Source: JBHIER01 sp046760705 [NCBI: bacterium] (GTDB taxonomy: Bacteria > JBHIER01 > G020348925). From it: a DNA stretch of 6,561 nucleotides. The DNA is taken from contig JBHIER010000197.1 of NCBI GenBank assembly GCA_046760705.1, positions 1-6,561 on the forward strand. Reading direction: 5' to 3'. Below the pieces are notes generated by a model, which saw only the letters and a list, made by a program, of their open reading frames with translations, was not told where the DNA came from and made no database searches. How positions within the stretch are numbered: position 1 is the stretch's first letter; the number at the start of each line of letters is the position of its first letter. Position numbers and translations under genes: made by a program. This document shows, piece by piece, positions 1 through 5,677 of this stretch.

Positions 1-202
1 GTTGGCCCAAGAGATCAGTAACAAAGCCCCCATCGCCATTGGGTTGATCAAAAAATGCGTCAATGTCGGATTGGAGACAGATTTGAAGGCAGGCTGCACC
101 TTTGAATCTCTACAATTTGGGGCGGTTTGCACCACCGAAGATAAAGCTGAGGGGACGAAGGCGTTTCTGGCGAAGAGGAAGCCGGAATTCAAGGGAAAAT
201 GA
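1..202 (+). CDS. Enoyl-CoA hydratase/crotonase family protein, C-terminal fragment cut by the window edge
   Basis: Only the last 66 or so residues are visible; the gene begins left of the window, so no start codon is assigned (reading frame from base 2). The tail carries the usual crotonase C-terminal pattern: a helix with APIAIGLIKK, then E...FG.VCTTEDKAEGTKAFLAKRKPEFKGK, where the D-x-x-EG-x-x-AF-x-x-KR-x-P-x-F signature is typical of enoyl-CoA hydratases. Family members hydrate 2-enoyl-CoA thioesters in the cytoplasm, in beta-oxidation or butyrate-type fermentation. The catalytic glutamates and the oxyanion-hole glycines lie upstream and cannot be checked, so another crotonase-fold reaction is possible. 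The gene ends at TGA 200-202 and is separated from the next gene-like sequence by about 380 non-coding bases, so it probably belongs to a different transcription unit from the por operon. Confidence 0.88.
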   Translation, partial: LAQEISNKAPIAIGLIKKCVNVGLETDLKAGCTFESLQFGAVCTTEDKAEGTKAFLAKRKPEFKGK

Positions 203-235
203 GGCAGAGAAAAGAGGGATAAACAGGCTCTGCCT
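202..235 (+). terminator. Stem-loop just after the crotonase gene, possible weak terminator
   Basis: AGGCAGAG at 202-209 pairs perfectly with CTCTGCCT at 228-235 around an 18-nt loop. It starts on the last base of the stop codon. No run of T follows the right arm, so this is not a textbook intrinsic terminator; it could be a transcript 3'-end hairpin or chance. Confidence 0.3.
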
Positions 236-321
236 TCTGGAATCAAAACTTCGTCTTCAATCCTGTCGGGTGTCGAAGTCTTTGGGAAAAGATTTTTATG
301 ATTAAATAGCCTCTGTCCGAA

Positions 322-420
322 CCTGTCATTCACGCGTGTTTACTTGCTTAAACTATGCGGGTGAGAGCTTAGCAGGAATCTCCAGATGAGGAGATTCCGA
401 AACACGTTCGGAATGACAGG
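322..420. repeat. Palindromic repeat element with 10-bp terminal inverted repeats (MITE/REP-like)
   Basis: CCTGTCATTC at 322-331 is the exact reverse complement of GAATGACAGG at 411-420, enclosing 79 bases. Inside, GGAATCTCC (375-383) pairs perfectly with GGAGATTCC (390-398) around a 6-base loop. Elements built from GGAATCTCC...GGAGATTCCG...GGAATGACAGG resemble dispersed non-coding palindromic repeats seen in many bacterial genomes. No transposase is present here, so any mobility would be in trans. Whether other copies exist in this genome cannot be seen from one window. Confidence 0.6.
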
Positions 421-452
421 TGGTAGTGATCGGAATGACAGGTGGTGGTGAG
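409..452 (+). repeat. Two tandem copies of a 22-bp unit
   Basis: Bases 409-430 and 431-452 are two head-to-tail copies of CGGAATGACAGGTGGTRGTG plus two more bases, differing at 2 of 22 positions. The first copy includes the right inverted-repeat arm of the palindromic element. The following bases (AGCAGGAGATTGCGAA, 451-466) echo the element's AGCAGGAATC...GAGATTCCGAA with the hairpin removed. This looks like slippage or partial duplication of the element's right end. Confidence 0.75.
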
Positions 453-486
453 CAGGAGATTGCGAACCAGAGTTCTAAGAAGATGA

Positions 487-515
487 TTGATTTTGGAGAG
501 CCAAAAGGTTATATT
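487..515 (+). promoter_or_regulatory. Candidate sigma70-type promoter upstream of the ATPase remnant
   Basis: TTGATT (487-492) matches the -35 consensus at 4 of 6 positions and TATATT (510-515) matches the -10 consensus at 5 of 6, with an ideal 17-base spacer. A start site around 522 would fall inside the inverted repeat at 516-553. This rests on consensus matching only. Confidence 0.4.
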
Positions 516-553
516 GTTGTAACAAAGTTGTTGACCAACAGGTTTGTTACAAC
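516..553. promoter_or_regulatory. Perfect 11-bp inverted repeat, likely operator or 5'-leader hairpin
   Basis: GTTGTAACAAA (516-526) and TTTGTTACAAC (543-553) are exact reverse complements separated by 16 bases. The centre carries a further GTTG/CAAC mini-dyad (530-533 and 536-539). The dyad begins right after the candidate -10 box and ends 28 bases before the ATG at 582. That position suits a repressor site overlapping the transcription start, or a hairpin in the leader. No regulator for it is recognisable in the window. Confidence 0.5.
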
Positions 554-581
554 TTCTGAACCATGAGAGATTGAGATCCTT

Positions 582-833
582 ATGAGTTTTAAAAGTTCAA
601 ATCCAGTCAGATCTGAAGCTTTTTTCAATCGTGGGGAGGAGTTGAAAAGATTGCTGAATGCGGTCGAAAGATTGAGAAAAGGGGCGGTAAAATGGTTTTT
701 GCTGCTGGGACAGAGGAAGATTGGAAAGACCAGCCTCTTGTATGAGTTTGAAGGCCGATTGCCTCAGGATATCTTCTCCGCCCACAGTGACTGTTGGGAG
801 AGTGCAAAAGAGGACGGCTGCCTTTTTATTTGA
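582..833 (+). pseudogene. N-terminal fragment of an archaeal-type (STAND/AAA-like) ATPase
   Basis: From ATG 582 the frame encodes 83 residues, of which about the first 73 look genuine. The N-terminal F-x-NR-x-EEL-x-x-L pattern (residues 14-24) and the P-loop GQRKIGKTS (43-51, Walker A GxxxxGKT) are typical of the archaeal ATPase family PF01637, whose full members are usually several hundred residues long. The DCWES stretch (near bases 789-803) still looks family-like, after which the frame loses similarity and ends at TGA 831-833. Walker B, sensor and C-terminal domains are missing, so the product cannot be a working ATPase. The downstream C-terminal piece is in another reading frame, which points to an internal deletion or frameshift near base 800. 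The gene retains a candidate promoter and dyad upstream. Confidence 0.65.
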
Positions 834-1024
834 AGAAATCCACGGTTGAGGAGTTGCCATTCTGGGCCAAAAAATTGAATTGGATTCCGGTGGTAGCTTT
901 GGACTCCGAGGAGAGAGTAAATTTCTATCGAATTGAAGATTTGAGAATGACCGAGAAGCATAGGGTTGTTGATGAGGGCTCGGCCAGGATTGATAATATG
1001 CTGGAACTGGTTTACGCCTGGTAA
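791..1024 (+). pseudogene. C-terminal remnant of a PD-(D/E)XK-like nuclease domain
   Basis: This frame opens at 791, after an in-frame TGA at 788-790, and runs to TAA 1022-1024, giving about 77 codons with no ribosome binding site or good start. It begins LLGECKRGRLPFYLKKS, where E-C-K looks like the E-x-K half of the PD-(D/E)XK active site. What follows (VEEL, hydrophobic-PVVAL, NFYRIEDL) resembles the C-terminal half of Hjc-type Holliday junction resolvases and related nucleases. The preceding D motif and N-terminal half are absent. It may be the other end of the same gene as the ATPase fragment, since some archaeal ATPases carry a C-terminal nuclease-like DUF234 domain, or the tail of a separate nuclease gene. 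Which one cannot be settled by eye. The last part also contains the candidate promoter for the por operon. Confidence 0.45.
969..997 (+). promoter_or_regulatory. Candidate promoter for the porA-porB-IPMS-aminotransferase operon
   Basis: TTGATG (969-974, 4 of 6 to the -35 consensus) and GATAAT (992-997, 5 of 6 to the -10 consensus) are separated by 17 bases and lie 69 bases before the porA start. They sit inside the tail of the nuclease remnant. No other gene drives the operon from the left, so a promoter in roughly this place is expected. The evidence is consensus matching only. Confidence 0.4.
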
Positions 1025-1066
1025 ACACTTAGGAGATGTGGCTAATGCAAAGGAGACCATCACCTT

Positions 1067-2218
1067 GTGAAGAAAATAATGACAGGAAACCATACAGTTT
1101 CGCATGCTGTCAAGCTGGCCAGAGTTGAGGTGATTGCAGCTTATCCCATTACGCCACAGACGAGCGTGGTGGAGAAGTTGTCGCAATGGTGCGCCACAGG
1201 TGAGTTGAGTGCTCGGTTTATCAAGGTGGAGTCTGAGCATTCGGCCATGGCCGGTTGTGTTGGCGCATCGGCTGCTGGTGCCCGCGCATTTACCGCCACC
1301 AGCGCCCAGGGTTTGGCCCTCATGCACGAACTTCTGCACTGGGCCGCAGGAGCCAGATTGCCCATTGTGCTGGCCAATATCAACAGAGCCATGGCCGCCC
1401 CCTGGACCATCTGGTGCGATCAGAACGATAGTTTGTCTCAAAGGGATACCGGCTGGCTCCAATTCTATTGCGAAAGCAACCAGGAGGTTCTTGACTCAGT
1501 GATCCAGGCATATAAAATCTCCGAAGAGATTTTGCTGCCGAGCATGATCCTTATGGACGGTTTCTTCCTCTCCCACACCGTGGAGCCTGTCGATCTGCCG
1601 GATATTGAGCTTGTCGATCAGTATCTGCCCCCACGGGAGGCGGAATACATTTTGGATGTGGATGATCCCCATACTTTTTACGGCGGCACGACTCCTCAGC
1701 TCTATTTGGAGATGAGGTATAAAATTCAACAGGCCATGGAGCAAGCCAGAGAGGTGGCTAAGAAGGCTGATGAGGAGTTTGCTCGAACTTTCGGTCGGAA
1801 ATACGGTCTGGTGGAGTCCTATCGAACTGAGGATGCAGATGCAATTTTGGTGGCTTCAGGCACTGTGGTTGGGACCACCCGGGGGGTGGTGGATCGATTG
1901 CGGGATAAGGGCGAAAAAGTGGGGCTGGTAAAGATTCGGATGTTTCGACCCTTCCCGACTGAAGAGATACGAGATCTTTTCAAACCCACCAGCAAAGTAG
2001 GCGTCATCGATAGAAACATCTCTTTCGGCCATTCGGGCATTTTTTACCAGGAGATCAAGTCGGCGCTGTGTAATGAGCCCGAGCGCCCGCTGCTTTTCGG
2101 CTTTATTGCCGGTTTAGGTGGCAGAGATGTGACCGAGAATGTGATCGAAGAGGCTTTCGATTATGTGGCCCGACATGACCAACCGGAGGACATCATTTGG
2201 TTGGATTTAAAGCGATAG
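1067..2218 (+). CDS. porA: 2-oxoacid:ferredoxin oxidoreductase, alpha subunit (PorA-like)
   Basis: PorA-type alpha subunits work with beta, gamma and delta subunits to decarboxylate pyruvate or another 2-oxo acid oxidatively, giving acyl-CoA, CO2 and reduced ferredoxin in the cytoplasm. The 383-residue product has the usual PorA length. It has the N-terminal thiamine-diphosphate pyrimidine domain with YPITPQT (26-32) and VESEHSAM (54-61; Glu57 is the expected cofactor-activating glutamate), then TSAQGLALMHE and SQRDTGW. A transketolase-C-like domain starts near RTEDAD (253), and GLGGRDVT lies near the C-terminus. The start is GTG 1067, with AAAGGAGA (1049-1056) ten bases upstream; ATG 1079 is a weaker alternative. 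The C-terminus overlaps porB by 22 nt. The family is clear, but whether pyruvate, a branched-chain or an aromatic 2-oxo acid is used cannot be read from sequence. No gamma domain is fused to it. Confidence 0.93.
   Translation: MKKIMTGNHTVSHAVKLARVEVIAAYPITPQTSVVEKLSQWCATGELSARFIKVESEHSAMAGCVGASAAGARAFTATSAQGLALMHELLHWAAGARLPIVLANINRAMAAPWTIWCDQNDSLSQRDTGWLQFYCESNQEVLDSVIQAYKISEEILLPSMILMDGFFLSHTVEPVDLPDIELVDQYLPPREAEYILDVDDPHTFYGGTTPQLYLEMRYKIQQAMEQAREVAKKADEEFARTFGRKYGLVESYRTEDADAILVASGTVVGTTRGVVDRLRDKGEKVGLVKIRMFRPFPTEEIRDLFKPTSKVGVIDRNISFGHSGIFYQEIKSALCNEPERPLLFGFIAGLGGRDVTENVIEEAFDYVARHDQPEDIIWLDLKR
2185..2199 (+). promoter_or_regulatory. Ribosome binding site that sets the TTG start of porB inside porA
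   Basis: GGAGGA (2185-2190) stands six bases before TTG 2197-2199, within the last codons of porA. No ATG or GTG in frame gives an N-terminus ahead of the cluster-binding CPGC motif with a comparable binding site. The overlap implies translational coupling of the two subunits. Confidence 0.65.
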
Positions 2219-3090
2219 ATCACAGAGTACCGGCGGAGGAGCTGCTCTCATCCGGGCACACCGCCTGCCCTGGATGCGGGGAGACTCTTTCTCTTCGGTT
2301 GGCCCTAAAGGCTTTGGGCAAACGCACCATTTTGGTCATCCCTGCCTGTTGCGCGGCTGTGGTTGACGGCATGTTTCCTCATTCATCGTCGAGAGTTCCC
2401 CTGCTACACACCGCTTTTGAAACCACCGCCTCAGCCGCCGTAGGAGTTAGAGCAGGATTGGAGGCGCGCGGCGTAAAGGATGTGACTGTGCTGGCCTGGG
2501 GAGGCGATGGGGCCACATTTGACATTGGATTTGGGGCTCTGTCAGGGGCGGTGGAGAGAAATGAGGACATTTTATACGTCTGCTATGACAACGAGGCTTA
2601 CATGAACACGGGCATTCAGCGAAGCTCAGCTACCCCCTGGGGTGCGTGGACGGGGACTACACCGGTGGAGCAGCCCAAGGACCGGCCCAAAAAGAATATG
2701 GTCGAAATATTGGCTGCTCACAAAATCCCTTATGCGGCCACTGCCAGTGTTGCCTTTCCAGAGGATTTCATTGGCAAGCTGCAAAAGGCCAAAAAGATGA
2801 AAGGTGCCCGCTTTGTCCACATCTTCTCCCCCTGTCCCAGCGGATGGAAGACACCCTCGGAGATTTCGATCAAATTGGCCAGACTGGCGGTGGAGACGAG
2901 GATGTTTCCACTGTATGAGGTGGAGGACGGGAGAAAATATACCCTAAATAAAGAACCCGAAGGTATCCCAGTGGTTGAGTATCTGAAACTCCAGGGGCGG
3001 TTCAGACACCTGGGCAAGAGGGAGATCGAGATCATTCAAAAAAATGTGGATGAAGAGTGGGAGGAACTGCTCACGAAAGTGGGAAGATGA
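2197..3090 (+). CDS. porB: 2-oxoacid:ferredoxin oxidoreductase, beta subunit (PorB-like)
   Basis: The beta subunit carries the diphosphate half of the thiamine-diphosphate site and the proximal [4Fe-4S] cluster that passes electrons towards ferredoxin. The 297-residue product has CPGC (Cys24, Cys27), a third cysteine in PACCAAVV (Cys52 by position) and a fourth in FSPCPSGW (Cys213), so all four expected cluster ligands are present. The Mg/ThDP motif is complete: GDG at 103-105, then DNEAYMNTGIQRSS with Asn132 and MNTG 136-139. GAWT and PKDRPKKN follow, as in archaeal PorB. It starts at TTG 2197, overlapping porA by 22 nt, and its TGA overlaps the ATG of the next gene (ATGA). The active site looks intact. 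The partner gamma and delta subunits are not encoded in this window. Confidence 0.93.
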   Translation: MVGFKAIDHRVPAEELLSSGHTACPGCGETLSLRLALKALGKRTILVIPACCAAVVDGMFPHSSSRVPLLHTAFETTASAAVGVRAGLEARGVKDVTVLAWGGDGATFDIGFGALSGAVERNEDILYVCYDNEAYMNTGIQRSSATPWGAWTGTTPVEQPKDRPKKNMVEILAAHKIPYAATASVAFPEDFIGKLQKAKKMKGARFVHIFSPCPSGWKTPSEISIKLARLAVETRMFPLYEVEDGRKYTLNKEPEGIPVVEYLKLQGRFRHLGKREIEIIQKNVDEEWEELLTKVGR

Positions 3091-4325
3091 AAGAACTGAA
3101 TGAAAAAGAGTTAATTTACGACTGGAACCAGGGGACAGAGGAGCGTGTCCAGGAAAAGGCGATCGAGTTTGACGATGAGACTCTAAGGGACGGGATTCAG
3201 TCTCCGTCGGTAACAGACCCCAAGATCGAGGAAAAGATTCAGATTTTACACCTCATGGACGATTTAGGGATTCAGGGGGTGGACATCGGGCTGCCGGGTG
3301 CCGGGCCCAGGGCTCAGGAAGATGTCTATTCTTTGGCTAAGGAGATCGTTGACGCCAAACTTAAGATCAAACCTAACTGCGCTGCCAGGACGCTGAAGGT
3401 GGACATCGATCCGATAATCGATATTTCCCAAAGGGCCGCTATTCCCATTGAGGCCTCTGTTTTCATCGGCTCCAGTCCCATCCGCCAGTATGCTGAGGGT
3501 TGGACCCTGGATGGGATGCTCAAACACACCGAGGAGGCGGTGGGCTATGCCATCAGTCATGGACTATCGGTGATGTATGTCACCGAAGATACCACTCGTT
3601 CTGCCCCGGAGACGATTCGCAAGCTGTACACCACGGCCATCGAGTGCGGGGCGCGCCGCATCTGTGTGTGTGATACGGTGGGTCATGCCATAGCCGAGGG
3701 AGTGAAGAAGTTGATCGGTTTTGTCCGAGAAGTGGTGGCCAAAACCGGAGAAGATGTGAAGATCGACTGGCACGGCCACCGGGACAGGGGACTGTCGGTG
3801 CCCAACACCATAGCCGCTATCGCCGCCGGAGCCGACCGGGTGCACGCCACGGCCCTGGGCATCGGCGAGAGAGTGGGCAATACGCCGATGGATATCCTTT
3901 TGGTCAATCTGAAATTGCTGGGCTGGATAGATCAGGATTTGACCCGATTGCCCGAATATTGTAAATTGGTCTCGGCAACCTGTAAGGTTCCCATTCCCGA
4001 AAATTATCCGCTCATCGGGGAAGATGCTTTTCGAACTGGAACAGGAGTTCATGCTGCGGCGGTTATCAAAGCCGAAAAGAAGGGGGATGCCTGGCTGGCA
4101 GATCGAATTTATTCTGCTGTGCCGGCCGGGATGTTTGGACTCCAACAGAAGGTTGAGATCGGTCCCATGAGCGGTGAGTCCAATGTGATCTATTGGCTTC
4201 AGAAGAGAGGAATTGAACCGACCCCCGATTTGGTGGAGCGCATATTCAATGCGGCCAAGGCGTCGCAGAAGATTCTCACGAGTGAAGAGATAATTGGTAT
4301 TGTCGAATCCGGGAAGGGAGAATGA
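3087..4325 (+). CDS. 2-isopropylmalate/homocitrate synthase-like DRE-TIM metallolyase
   Basis: Enzymes of this family condense an acyl-CoA with a 2-oxo acid to give a 2-alkylmalate (isopropylmalate, citramalate, homocitrate); some members are lyases. The 412-residue product has the TIM-barrel signature DETLRDGIQS (30-39; Arg34 and Asp35 are the expected catalytic and metal residues), the metal-binding HGH (229-231), GADRVHATALGIGERVGN, and an IPMS-like FRTGTGVHAAAVIK segment. Full-length LeuA has a leucine-binding regulatory domain; this protein is about 100 residues too short to include one. Two motifs differ from ordinary LeuA: GIQ instead of GEQ/GNQ, and HGHRDRG instead of HCHNDLG. It may therefore be a separate subfamily with another substrate. 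The start is ATG 3087 (ATGA overlap with porB); GTG 3057 would add ten residues. Substrates are not identifiable, but the por and aminotransferase neighbours supply or consume 2-oxo acids and acyl-CoA. Confidence 0.85.
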   Translation: MKELNEKELIYDWNQGTEERVQEKAIEFDDETLRDGIQSPSVTDPKIEEKIQILHLMDDLGIQGVDIGLPGAGPRAQEDVYSLAKEIVDAKLKIKPNCAARTLKVDIDPIIDISQRAAIPIEASVFIGSSPIRQYAEGWTLDGMLKHTEEAVGYAISHGLSVMYVTEDTTRSAPETIRKLYTTAIECGARRICVCDTVGHAIAEGVKKLIGFVREVVAKTGEDVKIDWHGHRDRGLSVPNTIAAIAAGADRVHATALGIGERVGNTPMDILLVNLKLLGWIDQDLTRLPEYCKLVSATCKVPIPENYPLIGEDAFRTGTGVHAAAVIKAEKKGDAWLADRIYSAVPAGMFGLQQKVEIGPMSGESNVIYWLQKRGIEPTPDLVERIFNAAKASQKILTSEEIIGIVESGKGE

Positions 4326-4326
4326 G

Positions 4327-5649
4327 ATGAATGACGATGTCCCTTTTAGCCGTGGTACGGTAGACAACATAATCGAGGAGAGCCGTGTCGACTTAAGCCG
4401 CGCCTCGATCAGGGAGATGAATCGGGTGGTGAACAAGATCGAGAGGGAGCTGGGTACCGAATTCATCCGCCTGGAATTTGGGATCCCCGGTCTGCCCGCC
4501 TCAAACATCGGTATCAACGCCGAAATTTACGCTCTGACAAAAGAGGGGGTGGCCTCAAGATATGCCCCTTTTGACGGGATTCCCCGGTTGAAAAAGGCAA
4601 CGGCGGAGTTCGTCAAGAAGTTTCTCAACCTCGATGTTGGACCTGAGTGCTGCATACCCACCGTCGGAAATATGCAGGGAGGGTTTCTGAGCCAGGCCAT
4701 TGCCGGCCGCCTGGACAGAAGGAGAAACACCATCCTGCACATCGACCCCGGATTTTCCGTGAACAAGAGCCAGGCCCGATTCCTGGGTTTGGAGACCGAC
4801 TCCATCGATTTCTACCAGATGCGGGGACCGAAACTTATCGCTGTCTTGCGGCAGAGACTGGCGAAGGGCGACGTCGGTGGGGTGCTGTGGTCCAGCCCCA
4901 ATAATCCGACATGGATTGTCTTCACCGATGAGGAGTTGAAGGATATGGGTGAGTTGTTCAATGAGTATGAAGTGGTAGCTATTGAGGATGTGGCTTACCT
5001 CTGTATGGACTTTCGCCAGGATTACAGCAGACCGGGGCAGGAGCCCTACCCCCCGACCATTGCCCATTATGCGGACAACTCCTTTGTCTTGATCAGTGCT
5101 TCGAAGATCTTCAGCTACGCCGGGCAGCGGGCGGCCGTGACCATCATCTCGCCGAAATTCATTCGTAAAGAGTATGAGGGTCTTGAGGAGTATTTTGGGA
5201 CCAGGCGCATCGGCGAAGCCTTTGTCCAGGGAGGGATGTATCCCACCACCTCCAGTGTTCCTCAGGGGCCGCAGCATGCGCTGGCAGCCCTGTTTGAGGC
5301 GGCCAGTTCGGGAGAATACGATTTTGTGAAGCCTTTGAGGGAGTATGGCAGAAGGGCGAATCATATGAAGAAAGCTTTCACGGCTCATGGATTTAAGTTG
5401 GTGTATGATTGGGACTTGGACAGACCCCTGGCCGATGGTTTCTATTTCACCTTCTCTTATCCAGGATTTTCAGGGGTCGAGCTTTTGAGGGAGATGATCT
5501 ATTATGGAGTGAGTGCCACTACCCTGAACATCACTGGTAGCATAAGGGCGGAAGGCTTGCGGGCCTGCGTCTCCCTTACTGGAGAAGATAGGTTCGACGT
5601 GCTCGATTACCGCTTGAAGCGATTTCACGAAGATCACCCACTTGATTAG
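4327..5649 (+). CDS. Class I/II PLP-dependent aminotransferase (fold type I)
   Basis: The enzyme is expected to exchange an amino group between an amino acid and a 2-oxo acid in the cytoplasm. The 440-residue product has the full active-site set: the N-P-T motif in SSPNNPTW (Asn193), the cofactor-binding Asp221 and Tyr224 in IEDVAY, the Schiff-base lysine Lys260 in ISASKIFSYAGQR, and the carboxylate-binding arginine Arg412 in GLRACVSL. Spacing is close to aspartate aminotransferase (Asn194, Asp222, Tyr225, Lys258, Arg386). The N-terminal half carries RLEFGIPGLP and ASRYAPFDGIPRLK, as in alanine/aromatic-type aminotransferases. The usual NPNNPTG has W after NPT, which is atypical. The start is ATG 4327, with AGGGAG (4315-4320) six bases upstream and only one base after the previous stop. 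The amino donor cannot be inferred. It ends the operon's confident coding part. Confidence 0.9.
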   Translation: MNDDVPFSRGTVDNIIEESRVDLSRASIREMNRVVNKIERELGTEFIRLEFGIPGLPASNIGINAEIYALTKEGVASRYAPFDGIPRLKKATAEFVKKFLNLDVGPECCIPTVGNMQGGFLSQAIAGRLDRRRNTILHIDPGFSVNKSQARFLGLETDSIDFYQMRGPKLIAVLRQRLAKGDVGGVLWSSPNNPTWIVFTDEELKDMGELFNEYEVVAIEDVAYLCMDFRQDYSRPGQEPYPPTIAHYADNSFVLISASKIFSYAGQRAAVTIISPKFIRKEYEGLEEYFGTRRIGEAFVQGGMYPTTSSVPQGPQHALAALFEAASSGEYDFVKPLREYGRRANHMKKAFTAHGFKLVYDWDLDRPLADGFYFTFSYPGFSGVELLREMIYYGVSATTLNITGSIRAEGLRACVSLTGEDRFDVLDYRLKRFHEDHPLD

Positions 5650-5677
5650 GTTCGTGCAAAAAGAGAGGAGGCATCTC

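Larger units (their letters stand above)
203..581. other. Non-coding region with repeats and a candidate promoter
   Basis: No convincing gene is present between the crotonase stop and the ATPase fragment. The stretch holds a stem-loop, a palindromic repeat element (322-420), a 22-bp tandem repeat (409-452) and a promoter-plus-dyad arrangement (487-553), each listed separately. The short open frames in it have no recognisable protein pattern. Confidence 0.7.

Noticed and set aside
102-305. A 67-codon plus-strand frame overlapping the crotonase end
   Set aside because: It is Arg-rich, lacks a ribosome binding site, and half of it lies inside the crotonase gene in another frame.
322-452. A CRISPR array
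   Set aside because: There are only two adjacent 22-bp copies with no spacer between them, and the element is palindromic at its ends.
501-568. A short peptide GYIVVTKLLTNRFVTTSEP across the dyad
   Set aside because: The frame is open only because the inverted repeat has few stops. There is no start or binding site, and the perfect symmetry is better explained as a DNA or RNA structure.
764-1462. A 232-codon minus-strand frame across the pseudogene tail and the start of porA
   Set aside because: It crosses two unrelated plus-strand genes, is rich in Gly/His/Gln and has no recognisable domain.
3057-3086. GTG 3057 as start of the IPMS-like gene
   Set aside because: It would add ten residues overlapping porB by 34 nt without a good binding site. 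ATG 3087 forms the common ATGA overlap, although its own binding site is weak, so this remains a preference.
3564-4517. A 317-codon open frame on the minus strand
   Set aside because: It lies opposite the IPMS-like gene and the start of the aminotransferase gene, has no recognisable motif and a low-complexity, Ser/Arg/Gly-rich composition. The plus strand there carries full active-site motifs.
4555-5388. A 277-codon open frame on the minus strand
   Set aside because: It is the complement of the aminotransferase gene, without family pattern or operon context.
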